Source: Dryococelus australis (lineage: Eukaryota; Arthropoda; Insecta; Phasmatodea; Phasmatidae). Taken from it: a DNA stretch of 64,000 nt. Below, piece by piece: positions 24,245 through 35,127 of the stretch (the stretch's first letter is position 1; every line of letters begins with the position of its first letter). A model generated the notes under the pieces. The model made no database searches, had not been told where the DNA came from, and worked only from the letters and a program-made list of their open reading frames with translations. The stretch is taken from positions 211,557,047-211,621,046 of the forward strand of contig CM056995.1 in NCBI GenBank assembly GCA_029891345.1, written 5' to 3'. The translations under genes were made by a program, and so were the position numbers.

Positions 24245-25433
24245 CACTATCGACCAAAAAGTAATTGGGCACCCGTGGAGATAGGTAATTCAGTACGTCA
24301 GTTGACTTGTGTGGCCGCCATATGCTGCAGGCCGGCATAGAACCAGTTGACAAGGAGATGGCACGAGGTACAGAACTATCGGACTTCGATAAGGGTGTGA
24401 TTGTGGGTTGCCATTTCAGTGGGCTGTCTAGCCGGGCGATTGCATGGAAGGTAAACAGGCCCAAACCAATGGTCGCAATCGACCTGTGTAAGCAGAAGGT
24501 CGATGGGCATTGTGCCAATGCTACACATTCTGGGCGACCTCAAATCTTGACCAACAGAAATTGCAGAACCCTGGAATGTGAAATTGTCAAAAATTCGACA
24601 CAACCCATGGCTACCATCCGACAGGAGTTTCATGAATTGACAGGAGTATCGATTTCCATTGGAACATTGTGTACAGAGGCCCACCAACTTGGATATTTCG
24701 GAAGAGCAGCTGCACATAATCCCCATATCACGATAAGCAATAAAGCTTGGCAACTCATATGGTGTTTAGACCGTCATAACTGGACACTGGAGCAGTGGAA
24801 ATCGGTTCTGTGGAGTGATGAGTAGAAGTTTACATTAGTTTGGTTCGATGGACGTGTATAGGTGTGGCATCTACCTGGGGAATGGCTTCTGCCGGAGTGT
24901 ATAGTGCCAACTAGGAAATTCGGTGGGGGTGGAGTGATGGTGTGGGGCTGTTTCATGGCCTTCCGCATAGGACCGCTGGTGTCTGTCCGTGGTAGCATGA
25001 ACACAGAGGCTTATTTTAACATTCTGGATAATGAAATACTCTCAACATTGTGGCGTTTTTACAGAATGGACCCGTGTTATTTCCAGGATAACAATGCCAG
25101 GTGCTATGTTTCAAGGGCTACTATGCAATGTTTGCCGATTGGACTGTCCCGCCTAGAGCCCCAACCTCAACCCTATAGATAATCTTTGGGACGAATTGGA
25201 TCGCCGGGCGAGGGCTTGTCAGGCAAGGCTAAAATCCATTGCTCAACTCATGGAATGGTTGCAAGAGGAATGGTGACGAATCCCGTGGATGTCATGCAAA
25301 CACTTGTAGAGAGCATGCCAGACAGGGGGGCTGCTGTTATAGCCAAAAGAGGTGGCCCTACGAGATTATAACGGGATGACAACCACCGAGAAAAATTGTG
25401 GACAGATGCCCAATTACTTTTTGGTTGATAGTG
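24245..25433 (+). mobile_element. Tc1-like transposon, full length, inactive
   Basis: A 1,189-bp element with inverted ends CACTATCGACCAAAAAG and its inverse CTTTTTGGTTGATAGTG, flanked by TA on both sides (24243-24244 and 25434-25435). Its length and TA duplication are standard for Tc1-like elements. It sits inside element B and is therefore younger than it. Confidence 0.95.
24361..25370 (+). pseudogene. Tc1-like transposase, broken
   Basis: The usual ~340-residue Tc1 transposase layout is present. An N-terminal paired-type helix-turn-helix (ELSDFDKGVIVGCHFSGLS) is followed by HSGRPQILT, then the DDE domain. The first catalytic Asp is in VLWSDE, directly followed by a stop (24823-24825). A second stop follows GRV (24858-24860). 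The second Asp is in FQDNNA. A frameshift near 25130-25180 moves the third segment (SPNLNPIDNLWDELDRR) to another frame, with Asp where most Tc1 proteins have Glu. At least two further stops lie in that tail. It would cut and paste DNA if intact; this copy cannot. Confidence 0.95.
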
Positions 25434-25439
25434 TATAAA

Positions 25440-26424
25440 AATGAGCTTATAATCCTTATAATCCCAAGGACCAACATCTACAATATGTCAAGTACAGTAC
25501 ACATTACACGACTTGTAAAGGTATACAATGAAACCAGCAGTCATGGAAGAGACAATTACACTAATACATATTGATTATTAGACATAAAATGCAAAGGAAA
25601 ATTGTTATGAACACCTACCAACAAACACATATTGCCTAAGCAACAAACACTGTACATCACATCAGCCATTGTTAGACAAGACCATGCATATGGTGTCGTA
25701 ACCTTGGTTAGTACAGTCGAATAGCAAATGACTTTCCCTACGAACACCCTCTGACCGAGCTACACTACAGTACAGAGGCATTACCAACCAACGTTATGTG
25801 CGAACATCGAGCAACATACATTCCATTAGACAAAGTCGAGAAGCAGGAGGAGCAACAAGGTCCTCACTTCTACATAACGTTGCATATAGATATAAAGGAA
25901 ACTAGACATAAAGGTACTTACCAACCAATGCATATTGCACAAGCATCGAGCATTGTACATCGCGTTGGATGACGATAATTAAGACCAGGTAGCCCTGACT
26001 AGTACAGTAGAATAGCAAACAATTTCCTTACGAACTGATTGGAATGAAACCGACAAATTCAGATTACAGCTAACACTCACATCACTAGCGGTGGAACACA
26101 TCCACCCTGTCGGGAATCTGAACGGTAGCTAGGTGGTCGACCGATGGTGTAGGCACTGTGCAGGTCTTAACAAGTCGAAGGGATGATACATACACTAGTC
26201 GAGTCAGGCTCCAGGGTAGCAGACCAGTTGAGTCACTCATGCACTTACCTTTATGTGAGGAAGTCAGTTGCTGTCTCCGGTTATAGAGTGTTTTCAAGGA
26301 CGTGCTACTGTTATGGACACGCCAAAGTCAAGGAGTTGGTGTAATGCACATCGGAAGGAGCATTTATCAGATGAGATGTGTGTCACAACAAACAACAGGT
26401 TGATTTATTAGTAATTCCCTTAGG
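25440..26424. other. Element B interior with a repeated motif
   Basis: Non-coding. A block with CATATTGC, AAGCA, CGAGCATTGTACATC and CATCAG occurs near 25620-25670 and 25930-25975, and again in element A near 44310-44355. GTACAGTMGAATAGCAAAY also recurs (25707 and 26003). This is a local duplication of ~300 bp and a shared element landmark. Confidence 0.55.
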
Positions 26425-26700
26425 AACTCATGAAGGACAGATACATCTGAGAGAGATGTGTACCTGGAGGACAGGAGCAGCTGAAGTTGTTGACGAGTTC
26501 GTGGCTGGTGTCATCGTTCTGACATGGGTTCGGCTGACAGTCATCAACACTGAGCTTGCAGTTCTGTCCCTGGGAGACCTTGGTGAGTGGCAGAGGTAAC
26601 CCCATTGAGGCAGGGTGCGCTCTCGCACTTGTTGATCTCCTCCTGGCAGTAGAAGCCATCCTGACGGCGATGGCTGTTGCCGATGTCCTCACAAAAGAGT
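26425..26700 (-). pseudogene. EGF-repeat gene fragment
   Basis: The minus-strand frames read [19 protein letters not shown], then [12 protein letters not shown], then after a frameshift [17 protein letters not shown] and [13 protein letters not shown]. This is the spacing of tandem EGF-like modules of Notch/Crumbs-type extracellular proteins. The expected GGTC is degraded (DDTS), and a one-base shift breaks the frame. The sequence ends CTCCAG followed by GTACAC, which looks like an exon-intron boundary. Its GC content is far above its surroundings. It was probably captured from a host gene; a genuine host exon is the alternative. Confidence 0.7.
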
Positions 26701-26884
26701 TTTCAGTTAGGTGAATGGGGATGTGAGGTTGATAGACACGAATTCCAAAGTTTTAGTTAAACTAGAAATATGAAGTTTTTACTATAGGCTGACGGGCAAC
26801 TCAGTTGCCATTCAAACTCCGAGGAGTCTGAATGGAGAATGTGCTCTTCTTCAGTAATGAACAATATTCGTGACAGTTATTTGT

Positions 26885-27535
26885 GTTGTAAGTGGAAGAA
26901 GGCCTATTTTAAAGCTGCCATGCCCGTCGACACGAGACTGGTTGCTCTCAAAATATGAAGTGTGTTATCTTATCATGTGTAAAGTGTAAATCATAGTTTC
27001 AACAGCTTGATAGCTTAAAAATGCACATTGCAACATGCAAAGACCTCCTTCCTGCACATGCCAATAGGTATTTGCTGAGGTTAAAGGATGCGAAGATACC
27101 TGTGAAAGAAAAGACTTCGTACCAACCCATGAAAAAAACAACAATGGCCTGATCAGTTCATCTCCTAGACATCCATGCATCTGCTATAACATAACATTTT
27201 CATATGCTTGCAATGCGAAGAGATATATGAAGAAGAAATGCAAGCTGAATCCGTATCGCACAGGCTATCGACGTGATCGCTGTTAAAGCGTGTTCACTCA
27301 TATAGACAGTTTAAACATACATATGAAAAAGTGTAAAGTCCTTGTACTTCCACCCGCTAAGCAACAAAGTGTATTGACATCGTCACAAACTTGTGACGAT
27401 CAGGTGCCTACTGTATAGAGTATTGGTACACCAATGTCCGACCTTCATGCGAACAATCGAAGTCATTTTCTAAAAACTGCAATGCCCGTTGACATGAGTC
27501 TGGTTGTTCTATGAACACGAAGCAATCTACTTTAA
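26885..27535 (+). pseudogene. C2HC zinc-finger gene of element B, degraded
   Basis: Plus-strand frames preserve half-fingers with the same spacing as in element A: SCHARRHETGC, then CVKCKS, SLKMHIATCKDLLP, DSLNIHMKKCKVL and NCNAR followed by HESGC. Fingers have Cys as the last ligand (C-x2-C-x12-H-x3-C). In-frame stops lie at the start of the first finger, after CKS and before HESGC. It was probably a nucleic-acid-binding protein of the mobile element. Homology with 40.6-43.2 kb ties B to A. Confidence 0.65.
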
Positions 27536-27539
27536 CATG

Positions 27540-28450
27540 TGAACAGTACCTGATGATGGTTCGTGTTGCCTCGTCTTGGGTTACCACAGTGTGACCTGCT
27601 TGTTACCTGCTTATAAATGACTGGCATGCTGCACATATTTATGATGTACATACATTGAGTACGGTCATGCTCGAAAATAATTTTTGTTGGCGATATAGAT
27701 TACATTGCTAGATACTTACGTTTGTATATATGTATATAATTATAACATATCCAGGAGTTTTTTTACCTGTGAAATGATAGGAATCTCTACGAGAATTGAA
27801 CCTGCCATACAGCATTTTCAAGGATGATGCACTGTCTGCGATGTCGTCAGGGGACATGATTTATTTCCTATAGCATATGTACATTTTGCAAGGGTGGTGC
27901 AATTACAGTATTTGTAAATGCCAAATTGCTTTCTTGGTCGGTAAAGTATACCATGCATGGAAAGGCAGGACGGTAATTGTAGTCTGTGCTTCCATTCGGC
28001 TCGCATCGATAGCTAGACTCGTGACCTGCAGGCCTTCTGTGTATGATTTTACTACATCAGTTAAGGTAAACCTCTGATATTTTGGTTTTGCATCATCTAA
28101 AAGCAGAGAACATACACAGTGGAGATATGTGTGTTGTGCGATACCTCCTTACTCACCATTACAAAGTTCGTACACTTAATTATATGGATAATTCGTTTCG
28201 TAATGTGCTTATAGCTCTAGCACAATAAATAGTATGTATTCAAAAAATGAGTGCATGAACTATTAACTTTTATATCTGTTTGCCTCAGCGCATAGCAGTG
28301 TCGTCTTTCTATAGCAGTGTCGTTTATCTTGTGTGGCTAATGGGTATGTTGTTTCGAATGTGCTTACAGTTCTGGCACTAGGTACTGCACAATGTCTGTC
28401 GGGTGCGAAGACCGATATGTGTATGTACACTGTTTCTCCTCCTAACACTT
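27540..28450. other. Element B interior, unassigned
   Basis: Short opposite-strand frames only; no family recognised. Confidence 0.5.
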
Positions 28451-28454
28451 ATCA

Positions 28455-28530
28455 TGCAATGGTGGATGTGTGGTTAAGGCATTGTACTGGTAACTCAAGT
28501 GTATCTGGAACGATTCCGAATGCTTCCTGC
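28455..28530 (+). tRNA. tRNA-Thr-like sequence, degenerate
   Basis: The A-box-like GTGGTTAAGGC and B-box-like GGAACGATTCC are spaced as in a tRNA. The anticodon loop region CTGGTAA would give GGT (Thr). Two anticodon-stem pairs and part of the T loop are mismatched, so it is probably a tRNA-derived relic rather than a functional gene. A similar sequence occurs in element A near 39690-39745. Confidence 0.35.
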
Positions 28531-28984
28531 ATTTTTTTGAGTTCACAAACACATATAAACAACTTCCTGGTGCTCCTGCGGTGGGTGTGGGTATTACAGT
28601 AGCAGACGACGTCGATGGTGATGGAGGGCATGATAATGGAGGCCTGGGGATTTAGGATGGCGTCCTGGCAAGGTGCCGGGTAGAATAGCATTGAGGACAC
28701 CATCGCATTCTGGTGGGGAGCCAGGAGGGGCGCTTGGCAATGTGCTGGTAGTGAGAGGTAGGCTGGCATCCTGGCGGGGAGCCAGGTTTTGAGAGATCGG
28801 TTCTTGTGATCATGTCGGCATGCATTTTAGCTTTTTACTAAACTTATTGGAATGATAGCAACACTGATATCACTATTATGGGCTTAGGCTCCATCGGGAT
28901 ATATTATATATATTGCTATTTGTTATGACATAATTCTTGTGATGTGTTTGCATATATGTCAGTCATTTATTGTTTATGTGCCTG

Positions 28985-29510
28985 TGCAGAAATTACAGCC
29001 AATTATGCTTATAAGTAGACATAGGTTATATTTGGCCCTGCGACCCTTTTGGTTGTCGGGAGTGATGCTTATGTTATGCATTTGACAACTGTATCTTTAA
29101 TGGTTCGGAAATTACAGTCAACTATTATTATAAGTGCGCTTGGGGTATATTTGGCCCATTGGCCCTTTTGGTTTTGGGGGTGATGCATATGTTATGAATT
29201 TGACAACTATATCTTCAACAGTTCGAAAATTACAGCCAACTAAGGTATACTTGGCCCTGTGTCTCTTTTGACATCGAGGGTGATTGCTATGTTATGCATT
29301 TGATGACTATATCTTCAACAGTTTGGTAATTACAGCCAACTATGCTTATAAGTAGACATAGGGTATACTTGACTCTTCTGTCCTTTCCTTTGTTGGAGGT
29401 GATACATGTGTCATGATTTTGGCGACTATATCTTAAACAGTTCGAAAATGCAGCCAACTATGCTAATGTGCTCTTAGGGCGTACTTGACCTACAGTCCTT
29501 TTCATTGTCG
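28985..29510 (+). repeat. 116-bp satellite in element B right end, about 4-5 units
   Basis: Units contain GAAATTACAGCCAA, CTATGCTTATAAGT, a GGTATACTTGGCCCTG-like word, and GTTATGCATTTGACAACT. Anchors lie near 29068, 29183, 29287 and 29405. Same family as 52150-53310. Confidence 0.9.
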
Positions 29511-29519
29511 CCAGATGGA

Positions 29520-29860
29520 TGTAAAACCTAGGGGTGGATGGAAAACCAAGGTGGAATAACAGAGGACGAGACTCGTCCCCGCTAGGACGCTGGGTTTTAA
29601 CTTTAGTGTTTTTCTCAGAGTCCTCCCAGCTCCTACCAAGACGTCATGTAAAAGGATCCCAGCAGGTATATGAGAAACCAAGTTGGAATGACCGAGCATG
29701 AGACTCGTCCCCACCAGGATGTTAGGGTCTATCCTTACAAAAAGGGTAGGTTGGGGGGGGGGGGGGGTTGTATCAGTGCCCACCCGGCTCCCTGCCAGGA
29801 CGCCAGGTGAAACGATCTCGGAAGGAATATGAGAAAACCTTGTTGGACTTAATAGAACGG
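29520..29860 (-). repeat. ~75-bp satellite, inverted units in element B right end
   Basis: On the minus strand the units match 22490-23375: GAGACTCGTCCC, CAGGACGCCAGGTGAAA, AGGAATATGAGAAAACC. About four units are present, interrupted by a G homopolymer (29753-29766). Confidence 0.85.
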
Positions 29861-30457
29861 CCGAGAGGTAGGAAGGAATGAGAGACATTACAGGGCTATT
29901 AACTCGAACGTTCTTCAGACAAGACAGATGGTGATGGCATGGCATGACAGAGCGTGACTGTCGGGGTAATTCCACAACCCCCAACTCCACACACAATTAC
30001 TCAATGCCACGTTGTAGGGTTATCGGTGAAATTTGACCAGAATGCAAGATGGCTACCGGGAATTATTTCTCAATACATATTAATCTTGTTCACTTTCTGC
30101 CGGTTCCATCCGCTTTGAGCGAATGTCCGTCGTGTTGAGCTGGGATGGAATGCAATAACGTGAAGTGCACACTTTCTGTGTGTGAAAGTCAGCCTGCAAA
30201 ACCATATTTCTTGTGCGAAATTTTGGCGGTTTCACAGAAAATTCTTGCGATTTTACCGATTTTGCAGGGGAAAAGGGAAATTCACAGGGAAAATCCGAAA
30301 TGGCCGCCACGGGTGCGAGGGGGAAAAAAACGGATATTTGGGGGGAAAAGGGGGAAACGGGAACATTTCCTGATTGACGTCATCCAAGATAGCGGGCGCG
30401 GTGCCCTGGCACCCCAGCCCCAAGCTCAAGTCCTGGTGGTGTCCATTTACTACTACT

Positions 30458-31160
30458 CTGCACCCGTATCGCCGTGAAAAGGTGTAAGCCTTACACCCAC
30501 TGATTTCCAGTCACATGTCGATTTCGCTCGCTGGTTTCTGCATCACTGCGCAGACGAACCTGGCTTTCCTCGCTATATTCTGTGGACAGACGAGGCTGCT
30601 TTCACGCGTGATGACGTTCTCAACAGTCGAAACTGCCACTTTTGGAACGACGCAAACCCACATGCAATGGTTGAACACCGCCATCAAGCGACATTTGCTG
30701 CTAACGTCTGGGCCGGCGTTGTCGGCGAGAGCCTTATTGGACCGTACTTCTTGCCACCATGTTTGACTGGCCACCTCTATCGAGAGTTTTTAGAGGATAC
30801 AGTGGCCGTTCTGTTAGATGACGTGGATTTACACACACGCCAGCGTATGTGGTACCAGCACGACGGAGCCCCTGCACTTTTCAGTTTGGCACCTTACCGC
30901 CAGATTTGGTGAGCGTTTGATAGGCAGAGGTGGACCAGTGAGGTGGCCATCACACTCCCCAGACCTGATGCCGCCTGATTTATTTCTGTGGAGTCATCTC
31001 AAGACATTGGTATACGAGACCCCGGTCAACGCGGTAGCTGAACTTCACGCCCGAATTACTGATGCCTGCACTGTAATTCTCAACATCCCACACATCTTTG
31101 CCTGCTTCAGACAGCCGAGTGTGCGTACTTGTCGTTTATGTATCGCAGCTGGTGGTCCCA
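30458..31160 (+). pseudogene. Mariner-like transposase, C-terminal half, broken
   Basis: A DDE domain of the DUF4817-associated mariner family. Residues run LHPYRR, FARWFLHHC, then YILWTDEAAFTRD (first Asp), FWNDANPHAMVEHRHQ, VWAGVVGESLIGPYFLP, MWYQHDGAPA (second Asp), a frameshift near 30880, then WPSHSPDLMPPDLFLWS (third Asp region) and TLVYETPV. A stop precedes ALHP near 30488. The N-terminal DNA-binding half is missing because the end of element B abuts it at HPYR, which suggests that B or a rearrangement disrupted this gene. Confidence 0.9.
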
Positions 31161-33200
31161 TTTTGAATAGTTACTGTAAAACACACACAAGGATGATTTG
31201 CAAGGCATGTTCTCGTGCAGTTACCTTCTACGGTCTTCCTCTTTGAATTACAACTACCCGCAGAACCTGTACTGTACGAACATGCTGTCTTGTCAACATA
31301 ACCTGCATTTACACACATCAGTCAAGCTGTAATCGTACGACCTGCCTTGAAACCGTGGGTTGCGTACCTAGCAGGCAACCAAGTGCACCCTTACGAACTT
31401 CGATTTTCTCGCAAACTGTTCGCCTGAGAGTGTTTCATCAAGGTAACGTTTTTGTGCATTAACGTACTGTACGCATGATTATGACGTGTTACAGAAATAC
31501 CCAAGGGTTATATACACATTGGTAGGATACTAACATACCACCCCCTTTTTTCTCACTGTACGGGGATGATAGTACGCCACAACTGTTCGCAGGCTTCAGG
31601 TCTTGGTTAAACACAACATTATTCACAGAATGGATCCTTCATCTCATGTAGGTTTCATTATTGTGCAGTAGAACCATTTGAAATATCACTTTTCAAGGGT
31701 AGCTTCTTCAATTACGAGTTACTGTACAATATTGTTCGTATAATGCTTTCCATCCCTCTTTGAATATCATTCGTACCTGTAGTTCAGGGCCATTCTGTAT
31801 TAAAAAAATCGTTATCTTGATATCATAATTCTATATTATAATTATATTTTGGTTTCATTATATTACACTGAAAATTATACAATTATTCTTTATATAAGAA
31901 ATAATATTGTCATACTAGCATATATAGGTTTATCATATTTTATTTTGGTTTTATTCATATGAATAGGCATACCTACTGGATTTTCATTAAATATCATTCT
32001 TTCTTCAAAATTTGGCTATGTAATTAATTTTTATACACATTCTATATTTGATATATATATATATTCTGGTTCTTATGTTGTCCATTGTTTTTTCTAAGAT
32101 AGAAATATCCATTAATATATATAAATATTGATCAAAATCGTTTCTTGCCTTTGTTATCACTTGTGTACCCTAATTAGTATATTGCATTAGCCAACTGAAT
32201 TGATTAAACTTCAGAAGTATATGAATTTTCATTAAAATTAAGCCATCAGATTAACATTGTTTTAGATTTATATACTGTATAACAAATTTATTTTGATTTT
32301 CTAATATTGTTAATAATTTAGATTGAATTCAGATTTATTTTATTTTCGCAACACGATGTTTAACTTTTTTTTTTTTAAAGTTATGTCATTTTTGATAATA
32401 TTCTAAATATACTTCTAATATATAACCATGTTTAGAATCATATTTCACATTTGATATAGATTTTCAAAACTGTAAGTAGAATTATGAATAGTTAAATCAT
32501 TCCAAGCTACCATATGGTAAATGTCGTGACATGGCCCAACCATATAAATTATATTTGCATCTAGATACATTAAATAATCCGATTCTTGATTTTCATCATA
32601 ATATTATAAGTACTGAATGTTTGTTTTAACATATAGTTTACAAAATTATGAAATTCCACCTTTAAACTTTTTCCAGTTATTAATACCATGTCATAATGCT
32701 GTAATAAAACCAATAATTGTTTGGCCATTTCTAACATTGCAAGTTAATGTGTCAAGTGATGGGTCAAGGTCATAGGTCAAGGTCAAGGGTCACTGGGTTG
32801 TTGAAGTGGTTTAGTATGGAGAGGGGTGTGGAGGTGAGGGTATGTGTGGTGGTGGGTGATAAATTTTTATTGAAATATTATTTTTAATAAAATATATATT
32901 ATTGAAATAACTTTAAATAAAATATTTTTATTAACATAATCTTTACTAGAGTAATTTTTAGGGATGTCGGGGTAATATCATACAACATGGCATGGCGGCC
33001 TGGCTGCAACGCCTACCTAGATGGCGGACTGCACCGACCAACATGGCCCACGGCAGCGCCTAGCAAGATGGCGGAAACTCTACGTCCTGCTACCAGATGA
33101 CTTGCTTCAAAATTGGCTTTACCTTACTACTATAAAATCAAATTGGAATCTCATCGTTTGAACACCTCCGACTCCAGCTTAGTATAAATAAAATTACAAT
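31161..33200. other. Unassigned, mostly very AT-rich
   Basis: 31.8-32.75 kb is extremely AT-rich. 32.99-33.08 kb contains several ATGGCGG words. No gene is seen. Confidence 0.6.
32762..32797 (+). promoter_or_regulatory. Cluster of nuclear-receptor half-sites
   Basis: Within 36 bases there are two TCAAGGTCA sites, an additional AGGTCA and a GGGTCA. TCAAGGTCA is the monomer site of the FTZ-F1 and ERR nuclear receptors. No gene is close, so this may be chance expansion of an AAGGTCA simple repeat. Confidence 0.3.
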
Positions 33201-33442
33201 TACAGGCTGTTCACAGTAAAGTGAGCACTTTTTAAGGCCGTTGCAATAGGCTTTAACCACTAATAAATATGTTTTATGGCAGATTTAGACGTTAACTTTT
33301 GGGAGTGGTGGAATGCATTTAGTGTGTTTATTGGTCACAAGGCAATGTTTATATTGAAAAGTGGCGGAAAGATAGAAAATGGCCACAAGGAAAAATTTTG
33401 CAGTGCCTTGAAAAGTGTTCACTTTACCGTGAATAGACTATA
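33201..33442 (+). mobile_element. Small MITE with the same termini as the 0.42-kb family
   Basis: It starts TACAGGCTGTTCACAGTAAAG and ends ACTTTACCGTGAATAGACTA, so the termini match MITE copies A-E. The 242-bp interior is unrelated to theirs but matches part of 47567-47765. It is a second subfamily using the same ends. Confidence 0.8.
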
Positions 33443-34790
33443 TGTCTGATAATGATATTAAAATGTATGTGCAACTAGGTACATACGAGTAGTTATATTA
33501 ACTGTTATAATAGTTTCTACGTGAATGTCTAAATATTTGTTCTTTATTATACCGTTTATTAATACACAACTTGTTACTCTCTTTTTAGTTCAACCGACTG
33601 TCAGTTTATAGGGATTATAATAATTAATTATAAACTTACTACGTCCTGAGATAAAAGAAACAGCATTCATTACTTACCTTGCATCAGACAGTAAAAAACC
33701 ACAAAACTTAGATAAGAATTTATAACTTGTTAGACAACCAGCTCAGATGCTCTCAGAACACTAATGCTTCCCTCTAAACTGTTTCAAATACTCGCCACCA
33801 GACTGCAGCACCCTACAGCACAGTAACAGCTGGTGGCCACTTTACCCTGCTCTCCTCTACATACGTATTTTTGTCGTAGTCAGTTTTTTTATTAAATTAA
33901 ACTTTTTTTCTGTGGAACTTTAAAGAAAAGGATCTCGAATTGCAAAATAATTAATTTATTCACCTATACTTATGCAATTAAAAATGTTAGCGCTAAAATA
34001 AATTTTCTTAGGTCACTGTACATTAGTTACATTGTTATCGGCAAAGAAGCAAGATTTCCTAACAAATAAATACAAAGTTCAGTGTTACAATATTACTGAA
34101 TCTTATTGCTGGTCTTTGAAAAACCTTACTACATACAACAAATTGTAATCAGGATCGTCTTAGTAGATAAATGCACTTACTGTTTGTCATAAACGCAGTT
34201 GTTTTTACACTCTAACAATTAACATTTTGAGTCTCATGAACAGCTACCCTATTTTTTGAGGACTTTCAGTAGATGTTTGGAGACTCGGTTACAGAGAGCT
34301 TTATTGGCTCGGTTTCTGAGTATAAGGTAAATTTCACTTTCAGAGGACGTGAACACGCGTGAAATATTCTTCGTAGCTGCCTTTGTTTGAATTTAATTTC
34401 GTCAAGATGATTCTTTGTTGCGAGGAGAAGTCTGTTGTAAATGCCAAGCCACAAAGAAGCAATAAATGCGCGCGCGCTTTTATTTTAACTAAACGTTTTC
34501 AGGCCGTTGTTGGCAAATTTTTTAATAACTGTGTAAGCCTCCTTATTTCTTCAGGTCTTCACAGAGAGCAGCGAACGAAGGGCGGAACGGCACGAAAGGA
34601 GCTTACCACCAACAATTCACAAATAAGACTAAAACTGTTTGCAGCAGATACGAGTTCTAAGTCACAATTAATTAAAAGCCTTTTTGTGACGTAATGAAAT
34701 TTACCGGCCCATTTATTATTATTTCTTGGTCTTTCAGGCGTTAGGAAGCGCATTATTCTATTCATGGGCTGCATTAAAAATCTCAGTTTG
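33443..34790. other. Unassigned AT-rich DNA
   Basis: No recognised gene or repeat; opposite-strand frames at 34.27-34.77 kb have no family resemblance. Confidence 0.5.
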
Positions 34791-34794
34791 ATTT

Positions 34795-35127
34795 ACTGTA
34801 ATAAAAAAATATTTTTGCCACACAACAGAGAACAAAGAAGTGGAATACGCGTATTTCATTTTCTGTTGCAACAATGATTTTGAAATGATTACCCAACGTG
34901 ACTACGAAACCCTCTATTTGTATTCTTCAAGATGGACTCATTCCGAGGAGAATAAATTATTGTCATTGCTTTCTAAGATCTCATTTGAATGTGTTGTGTT
35001 ACACGCTTATCTATCTAACATAATCTTGTTAAATGGATGGGTGCTGTCAGACATCGATGAATTTGGCTTATTTTCAAATAATTTCGCGTTTCTTAACGAA
35101 ACCATCGTTTATTCAACGACAGTGTAG
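34795..35127 (+). CDS. Candidate exon, unknown protein
   Basis: An open frame of about 110 codons ending at TAG, with an AG acceptor-like site (CACACAACAG) at about 34826. The residue composition is protein-like (words RDYETLYLYSSRWTHSEENK, SFECVVLHAYLSNI). No family is recognised, codon bias cannot be judged, and no partner exon is identified. A chance frame remains the likelier alternative. Confidence 0.2.
   Translation, partial: TVIKKYFCHTTENKEVEYAYFIFCCNNDFEMITQRDYETLYLYSSRWTHSEENKLLSLLSKISFECVVLHAYLSNIILLNGWVLSDIDEFGLFSNNFAFLNETIVYSTTV

Larger units (their letters stand above)
21345..30457. mobile_element. Element B: decayed large Polinton-like element (~9.1 kb)
   Basis: Both ends are inverted relatives with the same internal order. 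A terminal AG-start (left AGTTATAAATTG; right, reversed, AGTAGTAGTAAATGG) is followed by a gap-rich GC segment with GGCCATCTTG and TTTCCC words, then a ~75-bp satellite, then a ~116-bp satellite. The termini also match element A at 37379. The interior holds remnants of the same C2HC zinc-finger gene found in element A, a Tc1 insertion and an EGF-repeat gene fragment. No polymerase, integrase or capsid gene is visible, and no convincing 6-bp target duplication is left. It is probably a non-autonomous or heavily decayed relative of element A. Confidence 0.6.
28985..30457 (-). repeat. Element B right inverted end (~1.5 kb)
   Basis: Inverted relative of 21345-23640 with the same satellite order. 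Its outermost part has AAATGGCCGCCACGGG and GGAAAAGGG words and ends GTCCATTTACTACTACT at 30457. Confidence 0.6.

Noticed and set aside
24376-24753. 125-codon minus-strand frame
   Set aside because: Antisense shadow of the Tc1 transposase.
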